Origin: Flavobacterium flavigenum
GTDB lineage: Bacteria; Bacteroidota; Bacteroidia; Flavobacteriales; Flavobacteriaceae
Direction of reading: 5' to 3'
Assembly (NCBI RefSeq): GCF_027111255.2
Contig: NZ_CP114285.2
Coordinates: forward strand, 248,001-312,000
DNA: 64,000 nt
In this document: one piece after another, positions 17,917 to 26,192 of the stretch
How positions within the stretch are numbered: position 1 is the stretch's first letter
Layout of the letters: each line of letters begins with the position of its first letter
The notes under the pieces: generated by a model
What the model saw: the letters and a program-made list of their open reading frames with translations, nothing else
Told to the model about the DNA's origin: nothing
Database searches by the model: none
Program-made: the position numbers and the translations under genes

Positions 17917-18582
17917 TTAATTGTTTCTATGATACCAGTAACAAATAATCATGGCAGCTCCGGGTAAAATTAAAGTTCCAAGACCAAAAAACTTTCCGGC
18001 AACGGCTCCAAGAAAACAGCCAATTAGAAAACCAAAAATGGTAACCAATTGTTTCTTAAAACTTAAAAGCGAATCGGCATCGTTTGTCCCGTTTTTTATT
18101 AAGTTTCCTAAATCCAGAGAAGCTTGTGTTACGTTTCCTGTCATCATCGTTGTAGGTCCGTGGGTTTCTTTAGCAAATAATTTTCCGAAAGCATTCTGAA
18201 GTCCCATCGCAAAAACGGTTGTCATCGCTACGGTGTACATTGTCCATTCTGAAAATATTTCTAAATAGCCAAAAACATAAGAAGCAATTCCTGACAGCAG
18301 CAATATGACGCCTTCCCAAAATAAAATAGTATAGCGGTTTACACTTTTTAAAGCGATTCTGCCGCCAACGATTACCGCTAAGATGAAGATTGGAAAAGTC
18401 AATAATTTGATCCAGGCATGCACATCAGAACCTTTAATAATCTGATAAGCAAAGACAATAAAGTTGCCCGTAACGTGCGCCGAAAATATCGAATCGGCTG
18501 CCACGAAAGTAACAGTGTCGCAATACCCTGCTATCATTGTGAGAAGCAGGGTTACGTACCAAATATTTTTTTGAATTTCCAT
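17917..18582 (-). CDS. YoaK-family (DUF1275) membrane protein
   Basis: 221 residues with about six membrane helices. The family signature is visible: GYCDTVTFVAADSIFSAHVT near residue 19, then GNFIVFA, and later MMTGNVTQASLDLGN. Function of the family is unknown. It lies 4 bp downstream of the Dps gene, part of a tight minus-strand run DoxX, Dps, YoaK, and is followed after about 28 bp by the kinase gene. Confidence 0.85.
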   Translation of the reverse strand: MEIQKNIWYVTLLLTMIAGYCDTVTFVAADSIFSAHVTGNFIVFAYQIIKGSDVHAWIKLLTFPIFILAVIVGGRIALKSVNRYTILFWEGVILLLSGIASYVFGYLEIFSEWTMYTVAMTTVFAMGLQNAFGKLFAKETHGPTTMMTGNVTQASLDLGNLIKNGTNDADSLLSFKKQLVTIFGFLIGCFLGAVAGKFFGLGTLILPGAAMIICYWYHRNN

Positions 18583-18586
18583 AGTA

Positions 18587-19060
18587 TTAATTTAAGTGGG
18601 CACGAAGCATCCACGCCATTTTTTCATGAGTTTCTACAAGACCTGTAATAAAATCACTTGTTCCGGCATCTTGTAAATCATTAGCAATAAAATTGATGTT
18701 TTCACGCAGATAAATCACGATGCTTTCGTGATCGATAAGCAATTCTTTAATGAAACCGTTAGCATCATTTTTCTCTTTTAACTCTTCTGAAAGATGGGTT
18801 AATTCTAAGAAGTCTTTTAGGGTTGCAGGAGTATAATGGCCTAAAGCTCTTACTCTTTCTGCAACGGTATCCATAATTTCGTCAAGTTCTTCATATTGTT
18901 TTTCGAAGAAAAGATGTTTGTTGTAAAAATCCGGACCTTCAATATTCCAGTGTGCTCTTCTTGTTTTTGTATAAAGAACAAATTCATCTGCGAGAACTTT
19001 AATTAATGCATCAACTGCTTTGTTAATGTTTTCTTGTTTAATTCCGATGTTTGCTTTCAT
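18587..19060 (-). CDS. dps: Dps-family ferritin-like DNA-protection protein
   Basis: 157 residues, the usual length. The ferroxidase segment is clear: RRAHWNIEGPDFYNKHLFFE followed by YEELDEIMDTVAERVRALG, giving the His, Asp and Glu ligands that are shared between subunits in Dps dodecamers. These proteins oxidise and store iron with hydrogen peroxide and protect DNA in stress. It is 1 bp from the DoxX gene and 4 bp from YoaK, so it is co-transcribed with membrane and detoxification genes, which fits an oxidative or electrophile stress locus. Confidence 0.93.
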   Translation of the reverse strand: MKANIGIKQENINKAVDALIKVLADEFVLYTKTRRAHWNIEGPDFYNKHLFFEKQYEELDEIMDTVAERVRALGHYTPATLKDFLELTHLSEELKEKNDANGFIKELLIDHESIVIYLRENINFIANDLQDAGTSDFITGLVETHEKMAWMLRAHLN

Positions 19061-19061
19061 T

Positions 19062-19490
19062 TTAAATTAGGTTTAATAAATAATAATCAAGTGAATATTT
19101 TCCTGCGCCAAGCGCTAGAATTAGTAATAGCGATAAAGTGTACATATAAGGAACGTCGCGTACTTCGAGCGAATCTTTTCTGTGCACTACAAAATAACCA
19201 ACAGCTGTTACGCCAATTGTCGGTAAAACTGCTAAACGAGTTCCAAGTCCGAGAATAATAAAAAACGGAACTACAGTATCTGAAAAAGCCGCCACCAATC
19301 CGTTTAGTTTTTCAGGAAGGTGCAATGGATTTGGAACGTGTTCTTTTTGTCCGTTTTCAACTCTGAATTTTTTCATTCCGTGCACTCTGAAAAGTTCAAC
19401 AGCCAAAAGAATTCTAAAAACCAGAATTGCAGCATTGTTGAATGAACTTCCTAAATCAGAGTTTAGGATTTGTTTTATAAGGTCTATCAT
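19062..19490 (-). CDS. DoxX-family membrane protein (MhqP-like)
   Basis: About 143 residues from the ATG at 19490. The frame could start at 19511 but would then overlap the upstream gene. Four predicted membrane helices; the DoxX pattern includes ILLAVELFRVHGMKKF, LVAAFSDTVVPFFIILGLGT and a C-terminal helix. DoxX proteins in Bacillus (MhqP, CatD) accompany quinone-detoxifying dioxygenases and in mycobacteria are part of a membrane oxidoreductase complex with thiol proteins. Together with the dioxygenase at 8902 and the esterase at 12898, this completes the three gene types of the MhqR response. Confidence 0.82.
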   Translation of the reverse strand: MIDLIKQILNSDLGSSFNNAAILVFRILLAVELFRVHGMKKFRVENGQKEHVPNPLHLPEKLNGLVAAFSDTVVPFFIILGLGTRLAVLPTIGVTAVGYFVVHRKDSLEVRDVPYMYTLSLLLILALGAGKYSLDYYLLNLI

Positions 19491-19500
19491 TTTTATAATA

Positions 19501-21387
19501 TTAAAAAGCAAAACAAGAACACCCTAAAGCACCCCAAAATGCATTGTAATTGTTAACTGGAACATTGCTTAATCTTGCAGCGTCGTGATTGTGTAAGTGC
19601 ACATCGCAGCTGCCGCTGCAGTTGTGTATTTTTGATGTTAAACTTGGTTTTGCATGAGTATGAGCATTTTTCTCAATTGTACTTTGAAAACTGTTTCTTG
19701 CTGGATATCCGTTGTATATATTCGTCGGCGACCAATCTGGAAGAATCGGAATATGCGGCGGAGAGAAAGAAGAGAAATCGCCATTTGCATAGACAATTTT
19801 TCCGTCTACAATCGTTAAATCAGCTTCGATTTTTTTGATGTCTTCATCGTCAATGCTAAAATAATCACGATCCAGAACCACTAAATCGGCAAACATTCCT
19901 TTTTTGATATCTCCTTTTTTAGCTTGTTCTTGAGAAAACCAAGCGCTTCCACGAGTATATAATTCCAAAGCTGTTTCTCTGTTCAATCGGCTTTCATTGT
20001 ATAATTGTAAACCTCCAACAGTTTTTCCAGCCGTCATCCAATACATAGAAACCCACGGATTGTAACTGCTTACACGTGTAGCATCTGAACCTGCACCAAC
20101 AGGAACTTCCATTTCAATCATTTTTTTGATTGGCGGTGTGTTTTCTGCTGCTTTTGCGCCGTAACGATCGGTAAAATATTCGCCTTGATACGCCATTCTG
20201 CTTTGAACGGCGATCCCTCCGCCAAGTGCTTTTACACGTTCGATGTTGCGTTCGTCAATAGTTTCAGCGTGGTCAAAAATCCACGGTAAACCGTTAAACG
20301 GGACTTCACGGTTTATCTTTTCGAAGACATTCAAAAATCTGGTAATGCTTTCGTTATAAGTAGCATGAAGCCTAAACGGCCAGCGATTTTCTACCAAAAG
20401 ACGAACTACTTTTTCTAGTTCTGCTTCCATGTTTTCTGGTAAATCAGGTCTTGGCTGTAAAAAATCTTCAAAATCGGCTGCAGAGAAAACCAACATTTCA
20501 CCCGCACCGTTATGACGATACATATCATTTCCCTGATATAATTTTACTGTATCAATCCAATCGGAGAAATCTTCAAATTCTTGTTTTGGTTTTTGAGTGA
20601 AAAGATTGTACGCAATTCTAACCGTCAATTGTTTCTTTTCATTTAATTCATTTACGACTTTATAATCGTCAGGAAAATTCTGAAAACCGCCGCCGGCATC
20701 AATCACACTTGTGATTCCAAAACGGTTGAGTTCTTTCATAAAATGACGTGTCGAATTGATTTGATGTTCATACGAAAGTGTCGGCCCTTTTGCTAAAGTC
20801 GAATATAAAATCATCGCGTTTGGTGTTGCAATAATCAATCCTGTTGGCTCTCCATTTGCATCTCTTTCGATATGTCCTCCTGGAGGAGCTGGTGTATTTT
20901 TGTTGTAACCAACGGCTTTAAGCGCGGCTCTGTTCATAATTGCTCTATCATACAAATGCAGAATAAAAACAGGCGTTTCTGGAGCAATTGCATTGATTTC
21001 TTCTAAAGTAGGCATTCTGCGTTCGGCAAACTGAAACTCTGACCAACCGCCCACAACACGAACCCATTGCGGATTTGGAGTGCGGTCTACTTGTTCTTTC
21101 AACATGCGAAGCGCATCAGCAAGAGAAGGAACTCCGTCCCAGCGCAATTCTAAATTATAGTTTAATCCGCCGCGAATTAAGTGAATATGCGAATCGTTGA
21201 TTCCAGGAACCACTCTTCGGTTTAAAAGATCAATTATTTTGGTTTCTCCTGATGCAAAACTCATGATCTCGCTGTCATTTCCAACGGCAATAAATTTTCC
21301 GTCTTTTATGGCTACAGCGGTTACATTTGGCGTTTCGGCATTGAAACTGTGAATTTTTCCGTTGAATAAAATTAAATCTGCTTTCAT
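19501..21387 (-). CDS. YtcJ-like metal-dependent amidohydrolase
   Basis: 628 residues. The amidohydrolase fold is indicated by the metal motif INDSHIHL near residue 69, the later His in FRLHATYNES and FDHAETIDE, and the catalytic Asp region GSDATRVSSYNPW. A composite beta-sandwich is formed by the N-terminus (LILFNGKIHSF) and the C-terminal DLVVLDRDYFSI block. The final 70 residues form an unusual His/Cys-rich tail (HNCSGSCDVHLHNHDA and GCSCFAF) that could bind a metal; I have not seen it as standard for the family. No signal peptide. It lies between a secreted M17-N-like protein and DoxX. Confidence 0.85.
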   Translation of the reverse strand: MKADLILFNGKIHSFNAETPNVTAVAIKDGKFIAVGNDSEIMSFASGETKIIDLLNRRVVPGINDSHIHLIRGGLNYNLELRWDGVPSLADALRMLKEQVDRTPNPQWVRVVGGWSEFQFAERRMPTLEEINAIAPETPVFILHLYDRAIMNRAALKAVGYNKNTPAPPGGHIERDANGEPTGLIIATPNAMILYSTLAKGPTLSYEHQINSTRHFMKELNRFGITSVIDAGGGFQNFPDDYKVVNELNEKKQLTVRIAYNLFTQKPKQEFEDFSDWIDTVKLYQGNDMYRHNGAGEMLVFSAADFEDFLQPRPDLPENMEAELEKVVRLLVENRWPFRLHATYNESITRFLNVFEKINREVPFNGLPWIFDHAETIDERNIERVKALGGGIAVQSRMAYQGEYFTDRYGAKAAENTPPIKKMIEMEVPVGAGSDATRVSSYNPWVSMYWMTAGKTVGGLQLYNESRLNRETALELYTRGSAWFSQEQAKKGDIKKGMFADLVVLDRDYFSIDDEDIKKIEADLTIVDGKIVYANGDFSSFSPPHIPILPDWSPTNIYNGYPARNSFQSTIEKNAHTHAKPSLTSKIHNCSGSCDVHLHNHDAARLSNVPVNNYNAFWGALGCSCFAF

Positions 21388-21395
21388 AATTTCTA

Positions 21396-22127
21396 TTATT
21401 TAGAATTTAATTTTGTGATTGCTTCTTTAATTCCTTCGCCTGCAATGGTGTAGAAAGCTGGACCAGCAAGCAGAATAATTTTAGTTAATGGCTTATTGTC
21501 GGATAATTTTTTCTCTTTCAAATAATTCTGCGTTCTATAAGCCTCAAAAGAACCTAAAACTACATTTGTCGCAACCAAAGCTGTTGGAGAATCGATTCCA
21601 GCATCTTTAATATCGCTTGCAAAAGAAAAGTTGCTGACTCCCAAACGCAAAGCCTCACGTATCGCAACACTTCCTACACTGATCATTAAATCTGGAGTAA
21701 ATTTATTACGGTCGCCTAAACCAATAAGTAAAAGTTTTTTTGATGCTAAAGTTCCTTTTGGCGGTGTAATCAATAAAGTTTCAAGAGCATGTCCGGTAAA
21801 TTTGCCGCTTTTTCTTAATTCGGTAATCAGACCTTTAAAAGCGTCGTCAAGATGAACCATTCCGTTAAGGTTGGCAGGAAGGGCAGGAGGATTAAAAATA
21901 TCCCCTTCTGTATATTCGAAAACGCAGGCAACTTGTAAATCTGCTTCTGCTGCAGATGGTCCTTGAACCAACCCGTTTACAGCAACTCCGTCTACTTTTC
22001 CCCAAGTTGTAGTCGATCCGAGTGCAGCGTTTTGTGCAAAAGCAGTATTTGTTAAGCCTGCGAATAGTAGAAAAATTAGAGTCGTTTCTCTAATCGCATA
22101 TTTTTTTAAAAGAACTAAGTTTTTCAT
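21396..22127 (-). CDS. Secreted protein with M17 aminopeptidase N-terminal-like domain only
   Basis: About 243 residues from the ATG at 22127. The longer frame from 22166 adds 13 residues before MKNLVLLKKYAIRETTLIFL. It has a signal peptide ending near TNTAFAQNA. The body resembles the non-catalytic N-terminal domain of leucyl aminopeptidases (segments KKLLLIGLGDRNKFTPDLMI and VAIREALRLGVSNFSFASDI). The metal-binding peptidase domain is absent, so it is not expected to be a peptidase. It stops 8 bp before the amidohydrolase gene begins. Function unknown; a binding or scaffold role is possible. Confidence 0.7.
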   Translation of the reverse strand: MKNLVLLKKYAIRETTLIFLLFAGLTNTAFAQNAALGSTTTWGKVDGVAVNGLVQGPSAAEADLQVACVFEYTEGDIFNPPALPANLNGMVHLDDAFKGLITELRKSGKFTGHALETLLITPPKGTLASKKLLLIGLGDRNKFTPDLMISVGSVAIREALRLGVSNFSFASDIKDAGIDSPTALVATNVVLGSFEAYRTQNYLKEKKLSDNKPLTKIILLAGPAFYTIAGEGIKEAITKLNSK

Positions 22128-22176
22128 ATTTAGAATTTTAGTTGATGTTGTTTTTATTTTAAACATATAATGACGT

Positions 22177-22315
22177 AGATTTTGACGCTGATGACACGGA
22201 TTCGCTATCGCGAAAACGCGGATTTACACAGATTCTTTTTTTAGGACTTTATTTAAAAATCCGTTTTTATCAGCGTTTTCGCGATAGCGAATCCGTATCA
22301 TCCGTGTTCTTTTTA
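22177..22315. repeat. Dispersed palindromic repeat, family A, best copy
   Basis: Perfect 23-bp inverted repeat: 22197-22219 pairs with 22273-22295 (core TTCGCTATCGCGAAAACGC). Outer words GACGCTGATGACACGG and CCGTATCATCCGTGTTC pair imperfectly. It lies between the porin gene and the M17-N-like gene and could form a strong RNA hairpin within the transcript. Confidence 0.85.
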
Positions 22316-22342
22316 GGATATGTGTTTAAAAGAATTATGTTT

Positions 22343-23728
22343 TTAAAATTTAAATCCAAGTCGGGCATTCCAGAAAATACCGTCTTTAGAATTTGGAATA
22401 ATGTCGTTGATAAAAGCGCCTGTTTTAAAATACTGAATCCCGCTTACGACTGATATATATTTGTTGACGCTGTAAGTGAAATTGGCTAAATAAGCCGTTC
22501 CGATATAACGTTCGTTTGATTCACTTCCTCGAAGATTCAATGTTCCGCTTGGTCTGTAAACTCCGTCTTGTGTTGAGAATCGCCAGTTAAAAACCACATC
22601 GACCTGCATCTTCAGCGTTGGCAGTAAATCCATTGTGGCGTAAGGGTGAATATCGATAAGATTGACTGGCCCAACTTGCGGACTAAAACCAAAATAACCC
22701 CCTTTTGGATACAACGGATTAAACGTTTGTAAGTTTGGATTGTCTTTGTCTTTATCTCCAGAAATGTAATCGTTGCGAAGATTTATCGTCGGTTTAAATT
22801 TGATATTTTCAAAAGAATAACCCAAATCTGCCGATGCTGTCCAGGCATTTATATCTCCTGAACCAAAACTTCCGAATTGATAAGCAGCTTCAAGATTGTA
22901 AATAAAACCGCCGCCGTACTTCCAAAATCTAGTACCAACGGTATGTCGTTTTTCGGGAGCAATTCCTTGTTCAAAAAGCGATTCATTTCTTTTGATTCCG
23001 AGATAATACAAATCCAGATTTCCTGCTTTTGGGAAAATGATTTTAGAATAAGTACCCCAAAGATTCAGTTGTTTCGACATTTTATTATCAAAAGCTCCAG
23101 TGTAAATCGTATCGGCCATCATGGCAAAACCGTCAATCGAGAATCGGGCAGAGGAGTACATTATTTTTCCTCCTGTAAAATACAATCTTGCATTTGGCCC
23201 TTCTCGTACCGAAATTAATCTTCCAGATCCGTAATCGAGTTCTTGTCTTCCGGCGCGGACAATGAGTTTTTTATCTTTTTGCTGCCAAAGTGTGACATCC
23301 AAAAACAAATTCTGAACATTCAATTGATCTTCGTCAATACCTCTTGCTCCATTTACTCTGCCGTCTTCTAAGGCACTTCTCAATTGTGCAAACACTCTAA
23401 AGTTTTTTCCTAAATGAATATCGGCATGAAGATCGTAGCGCTGTAAAAGGAAATTGTTGTGACCAATATTTAATCTTCCCCAATCTTCATTATTGAAATC
23501 AACATATTCATATCGTGCTTCGCCTCCAAAAGACAGGTAAAAGTCTTTTTCCTCGTTTAAAGGAACAAATTTTAATTTCTCGTAAAAGTTTCGGGTAGAA
23601 TCTTTCAGTGATTCATAATTTTCGTCGTAACGCAAAAGCTTAAAGTTTTGCGCCGATGCGATACTTCCCAAAAAGAGAAAAAGAAAAAGTAACTTGACGT
23701 TGTTTGATATGATTTTTGTTGATTTCAA
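22343..23728 (-). CDS. Outer membrane beta-barrel porin of the alginate-export family
   Basis: 461 residues with a signal peptide ending FLGSIASAQ and a long beta-rich body with alternating aromatic strands, closing on WNARLGFKF, whose last Phe is the usual barrel-insertion residue. Segments GGEARYEYVDFNNEDWG, IVRAGRQELDYGSGRLIS and LNVQNLFLDVTLW are typical of the Alginate_exp family. In this setting it is likely a passive route for small organic molecules or aromatics, not alginate, since no alginate genes are present. It follows the isochorismatase-like gene by 70 bp. Confidence 0.85.
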   Translation of the reverse strand: MKSTKIISNNVKLLFLFLFLGSIASAQNFKLLRYDENYESLKDSTRNFYEKLKFVPLNEEKDFYLSFGGEARYEYVDFNNEDWGRLNIGHNNFLLQRYDLHADIHLGKNFRVFAQLRSALEDGRVNGARGIDEDQLNVQNLFLDVTLWQQKDKKLIVRAGRQELDYGSGRLISVREGPNARLYFTGGKIMYSSARFSIDGFAMMADTIYTGAFDNKMSKQLNLWGTYSKIIFPKAGNLDLYYLGIKRNESLFEQGIAPEKRHTVGTRFWKYGGGFIYNLEAAYQFGSFGSGDINAWTASADLGYSFENIKFKPTINLRNDYISGDKDKDNPNLQTFNPLYPKGGYFGFSPQVGPVNLIDIHPYATMDLLPTLKMQVDVVFNWRFSTQDGVYRPSGTLNLRGSESNERYIGTAYLANFTYSVNKYISVVSGIQYFKTGAFINDIIPNSKDGIFWNARLGFKF

Positions 23729-23798
23729 AATAATGAAGCGTAAAAGATTGTTTGTTTTGTTTCAGGTTTCAAGTCTGCTATTGAAATTTGAAATTGAT

Positions 23799-24431
23799 TT
23801 AGTGTTTCAACATATTATGAGCATAGTGAATTCCTAATCCGTAAGAACCACCGTGTTTTTTCATTAAATCAGTTACTGGAACATACGTTTCCTGACGTCC
23901 CCAATCTCTTTGAAGTTCTAATAAATACTGAATTGAAGTTATTGGGATTGCACCAGCCTGAATCATTCTTTGTACGGCACGTTCGTGTGCTTCAACGCTT
24001 ACATCTCCACACGCATCTGTAATTACGTAAACTTCATAACCTTCTTCAATTGCCGACAATGCCGGCCCAACAATGCAAACACTTGTCCATAATCCTGCCA
24101 GAACTATTTTTTTCTTATTTTTTGCTGTGATTGCTTTATAAGCGTTTTCGTCTTCCCAAGTATTCATTGATGTACGATCAATATATCCTGAAGTTGCAAT
24201 TGGGAAAAATTCTTCTACTTCTGGGAAAACTGGACCCGAAAAACTTTCTTCGGCAACTGTTGTAACTACAGTTGCTACATTAAAGATTTTTGATGCACCG
24301 CCAATAATAGCAACGTTATTTCTTAATTCGCTTAAAGCGATATTGCTTGTAGCAAATGCCATTTGACCTTCAAAGTCAATTAATACTAATGCGTGATTGT
24401 CTGGTGATAATAAGTTTACTGATGGTTTCAT
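23799..24431 (-). CDS. Isochorismatase-family hydrolase (YcaC-like)
   Basis: 210-residue cysteine hydrolase. The catalytic triad is visible: Asp in ALVLIDFEGQ (near 19), Lys in KKKIVLAGLW and Cys in GLWTSVCIVGPALSAIEEGY (near 118), preceded by the cis-peptide region. YcaC-type members are of unknown substrate and are often found with oxidative stress genes. It is between the small protein at 24681 and the porin, with a 250-bp repeat-bearing gap upstream. Confidence 0.87.
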   Translation of the reverse strand: MKPSVNLLSPDNHALVLIDFEGQMAFATSNIALSELRNNVAIIGGASKIFNVATVVTTVAEESFSGPVFPEVEEFFPIATSGYIDRTSMNTWEDENAYKAITAKNKKKIVLAGLWTSVCIVGPALSAIEEGYEVYVITDACGDVSVEAHERAVQRMIQAGAIPITSIQYLLELQRDWGRQETYVPVTDLMKKHGGSYGLGIHYAHNMLKH

Positions 24432-24545
24432 GTTATTTATTTTTAAAAATTATTAATTAGTTAGACCTGTAAATTGTTAGGCTTTGATGATTTGTATTGA
24501 TTTGTGAGGAAAAATTGCCTCCTGTTTTAGCGGGAGTTTTTTAAT

Positions 24546-24663
24546 ACATAGAAACATAGATCCTTCTTGTTTAAATTGAAAGAAACTAGTTTCTCACACA
24601 CAGCTATGTGCATTGATGCAATTGAAATGCCTTTTTTCGCAATGAAAAACTATGTTTCTATGT
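24546..24663. repeat. Inverted repeat flanking a 90-bp spacer
   Basis: ACATAGAAACATAG (24546-24559) and CTATGTTTCTATGT (24650-24663) are perfect 14-bp complements. A third related word, AGCTATGTG, lies inside at 24603. Probably another dispersed palindromic repeat. Confidence 0.75.
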
Positions 24664-24680
24664 GTTAGGAAAAATTATGT

Positions 24681-24998
24681 TCAATGTGTAGAAAGTTTTT
24701 TGATCATTTCCACCGAAACTGAATCGGCGTAAATGCCGAAAGCACTTGTCAAAACTCCTTTTATATTATAGACGTCAGAGATGATTCCGTACACAATATC
24801 TTCGTCGCCTGGATCTGTATCGCCTTCAAAACGGAATATATATTCAATCTTAAATTCATCTGGAGACATAGACTGCGAATTATTGTTGTAACGAATACAG
24901 TTTACATCAAGATTAAAATTTTGTGTAAAACCTTGAAGATTGAGCCATTGAAGCGCTTCTGTAACTGTGTCAAAGGAAGGTTGTTGAAATAAACTCAT
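24681..24998 (-). CDS. Small uncharacterised protein
   Basis: 105 residues, cytosolic, no membrane segment. It has an N-terminal helix (DTVTEALQWLNLQGFTQNFN), then a Cys in DVNCIRYN, an aromatic-rich EYIFRFEGDTDPGDEDIVYG and a C-terminal VKGVLTSAFGIYAD-like region (here IKGVLTSAFGIYADS). Similar small proteins in related bacteria are, as I recall, labelled phosphoribosylpyrophosphate synthetase, but this is far too short to be that enzyme and no PRPP motif is present. It lies 72 bp after the alpha/beta hydrolase gene and shares its promoter. Confidence 0.7.
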   Translation of the reverse strand: MSLFQQPSFDTVTEALQWLNLQGFTQNFNLDVNCIRYNNNSQSMSPDEFKIEYIFRFEGDTDPGDEDIVYGIISDVYNIKGVLTSAFGIYADSVSVEMIKKLSTH

Positions 24999-25070
24999 AA
25001 GAAGTTTTTTTTTAAACTGCCCGTAAAAGAAATTTTTAACAGGCAGTTTGGTTAATTAAAGTCTGTCAGA

Positions 25071-25889
25071 TTACGCTTTAATAAATTCTAAAATATCTTT
25101 ATTGATTGTTTCAGCTTCTGTAGTCGGCATGCCGTGAGGAAAACCTGGGTAGGCGATTAATTTTCCATTTTTCAATAATGCTGCTGCTCTTGGAGCCTGA
25201 CCAAATGGTACAATTTGATCGTCTTCTCCATGAAGAACTAAAACCGGGATATCTAAACTCTGAAGATCTTCTGTAAAATCGGATTCAGAGAAAGCTTTAA
25301 TTCCGTCATAATGAGCCAAAATAGAACCCATCATTCCCTGACGCCACCAATTGTGTTTGATACCTTCTTGAACAGTTTGTCCTTCGCGGTTCCATCCGTA
25401 AAATGGAATAGGAAAATCATAAAAATATTGTGCTCTGTTAGCTGCTGTTCCTTGTCTGATTTCGTCAAAAACAGATAATGGCACACCTTCAGGGTTCGAT
25501 TCTTTTTGAATCATAACTGGTGTCACAGCGCTGATGATTATCGCTTTTGCAACACGTCCTTTTCCGTATTTTGCTGCGTAACGAATTACTTCACCGCCTC
25601 CAGTTGAGTGTCCTACGTGAATAGCATCTTTTAAATCTAACGCTTCAGTCAATGCTGCTACGTCTGCTGCGTAAGTGTCCATGTTATTTCCTTCAGAACT
25701 TTGTCCAGAACGTCCGTGTCCGCGGCGATCGTGAGCAATAACTCTGTAACCTTGTTTTAAGAAAAACATCATTTGTGCATCCCAATCATCACCAGATAAT
25801 GGCCATCCATGGTGGAAAACGATCGGTTGTCCTGTTCCCCAGTCTTTGTAATAAATCTGTGTTCCGTCTTTTACTGTAATTGTGTTCAT
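25071..25889 (-). CDS. Alpha/beta hydrolase of the non-heme chloroperoxidase/arylesterase type
   Basis: 272 residues. Catalytic Ser in HVGHSTGGGEVIRYAAKYG (near 96), Asp in LHGEDDQIVPFGQA (near 224) and His in YPGFPHGMPTT (near 252). The oxyanion segment FHHGWPLSGDDWDAQM and the AHDRRGHGRS block place it with cofactor-free chloroperoxidase-type esterases. The substrate is unknown. Its promoter holds two copies of TTAATCTAGATTAA, so it is the leading gene of the third unit of the putative regulon, running on to the small protein and perhaps the isochorismatase. Confidence 0.9.
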   Translation of the reverse strand: MNTITVKDGTQIYYKDWGTGQPIVFHHGWPLSGDDWDAQMMFFLKQGYRVIAHDRRGHGRSGQSSEGNNMDTYAADVAALTEALDLKDAIHVGHSTGGGEVIRYAAKYGKGRVAKAIIISAVTPVMIQKESNPEGVPLSVFDEIRQGTAANRAQYFYDFPIPFYGWNREGQTVQEGIKHNWWRQGMMGSILAHYDGIKAFSESDFTEDLQSLDIPVLVLHGEDDQIVPFGQAPRAAALLKNGKLIAYPGFPHGMPTTEAETINKDILEFIKA

Positions 25890-25966
25890 TTGCTATGGTT
25901 TTTAATTATTGATTTAATTTTTAATATATTATTTGTTAATTGTGTGATTCTGTGTTATTGATACTG

Positions 25967-26011
25967 CAAATCTATTGTGGAGTATAAAGTGAATCTATTA
26001 ATCTAGATTAA
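25967..26011 (-). promoter_or_regulatory. Promoter and proximal palindromic operator of the alpha/beta hydrolase
   Basis: Minus strand: perfect palindrome TTAATCTAGATTAA (26011-25998), 23 bp, then TAGATTTG followed by C (25974-25967), an exact TAnnTTTG -7 box. About 78 bp of leader precede the start codon. Confidence 0.75.
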
Positions 26012-26035
26012 GAAGGTATTTTTTGCTATTAGTTC

Positions 26036-26049
26036 TTAATCTAGATTAA
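26036..26049. promoter_or_regulatory. Distal copy of the TTAATCTAGATTAA palindrome
   Basis: Perfect 14-bp copy whose centre is 38 bp upstream of the proximal copy. Two sites spaced this way could bind cooperatively. Confidence 0.65.
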
Positions 26050-26192
26050 TCTTTCTGGCTTTTGTCCAACGGAATATTTTGATTGTTTTTATTTGAATTA
26101 TTAGAACAATGCACAAGAATAGCCAAATAACATACCTTTTCTCTGATGTCTTTGTTTATAAGGTGTTTGTAAATTTTGACTGTGTTTTTTTG

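Noticed and set aside
25013..25050. Terminator after the alpha/beta hydrolase (AAACTGCC / GGCAGTTT)
   Set aside because: The stem is real, but the minus-strand transcript would be followed by A, not U, residues and the loop is long; read-through into the small protein gene is more likely.
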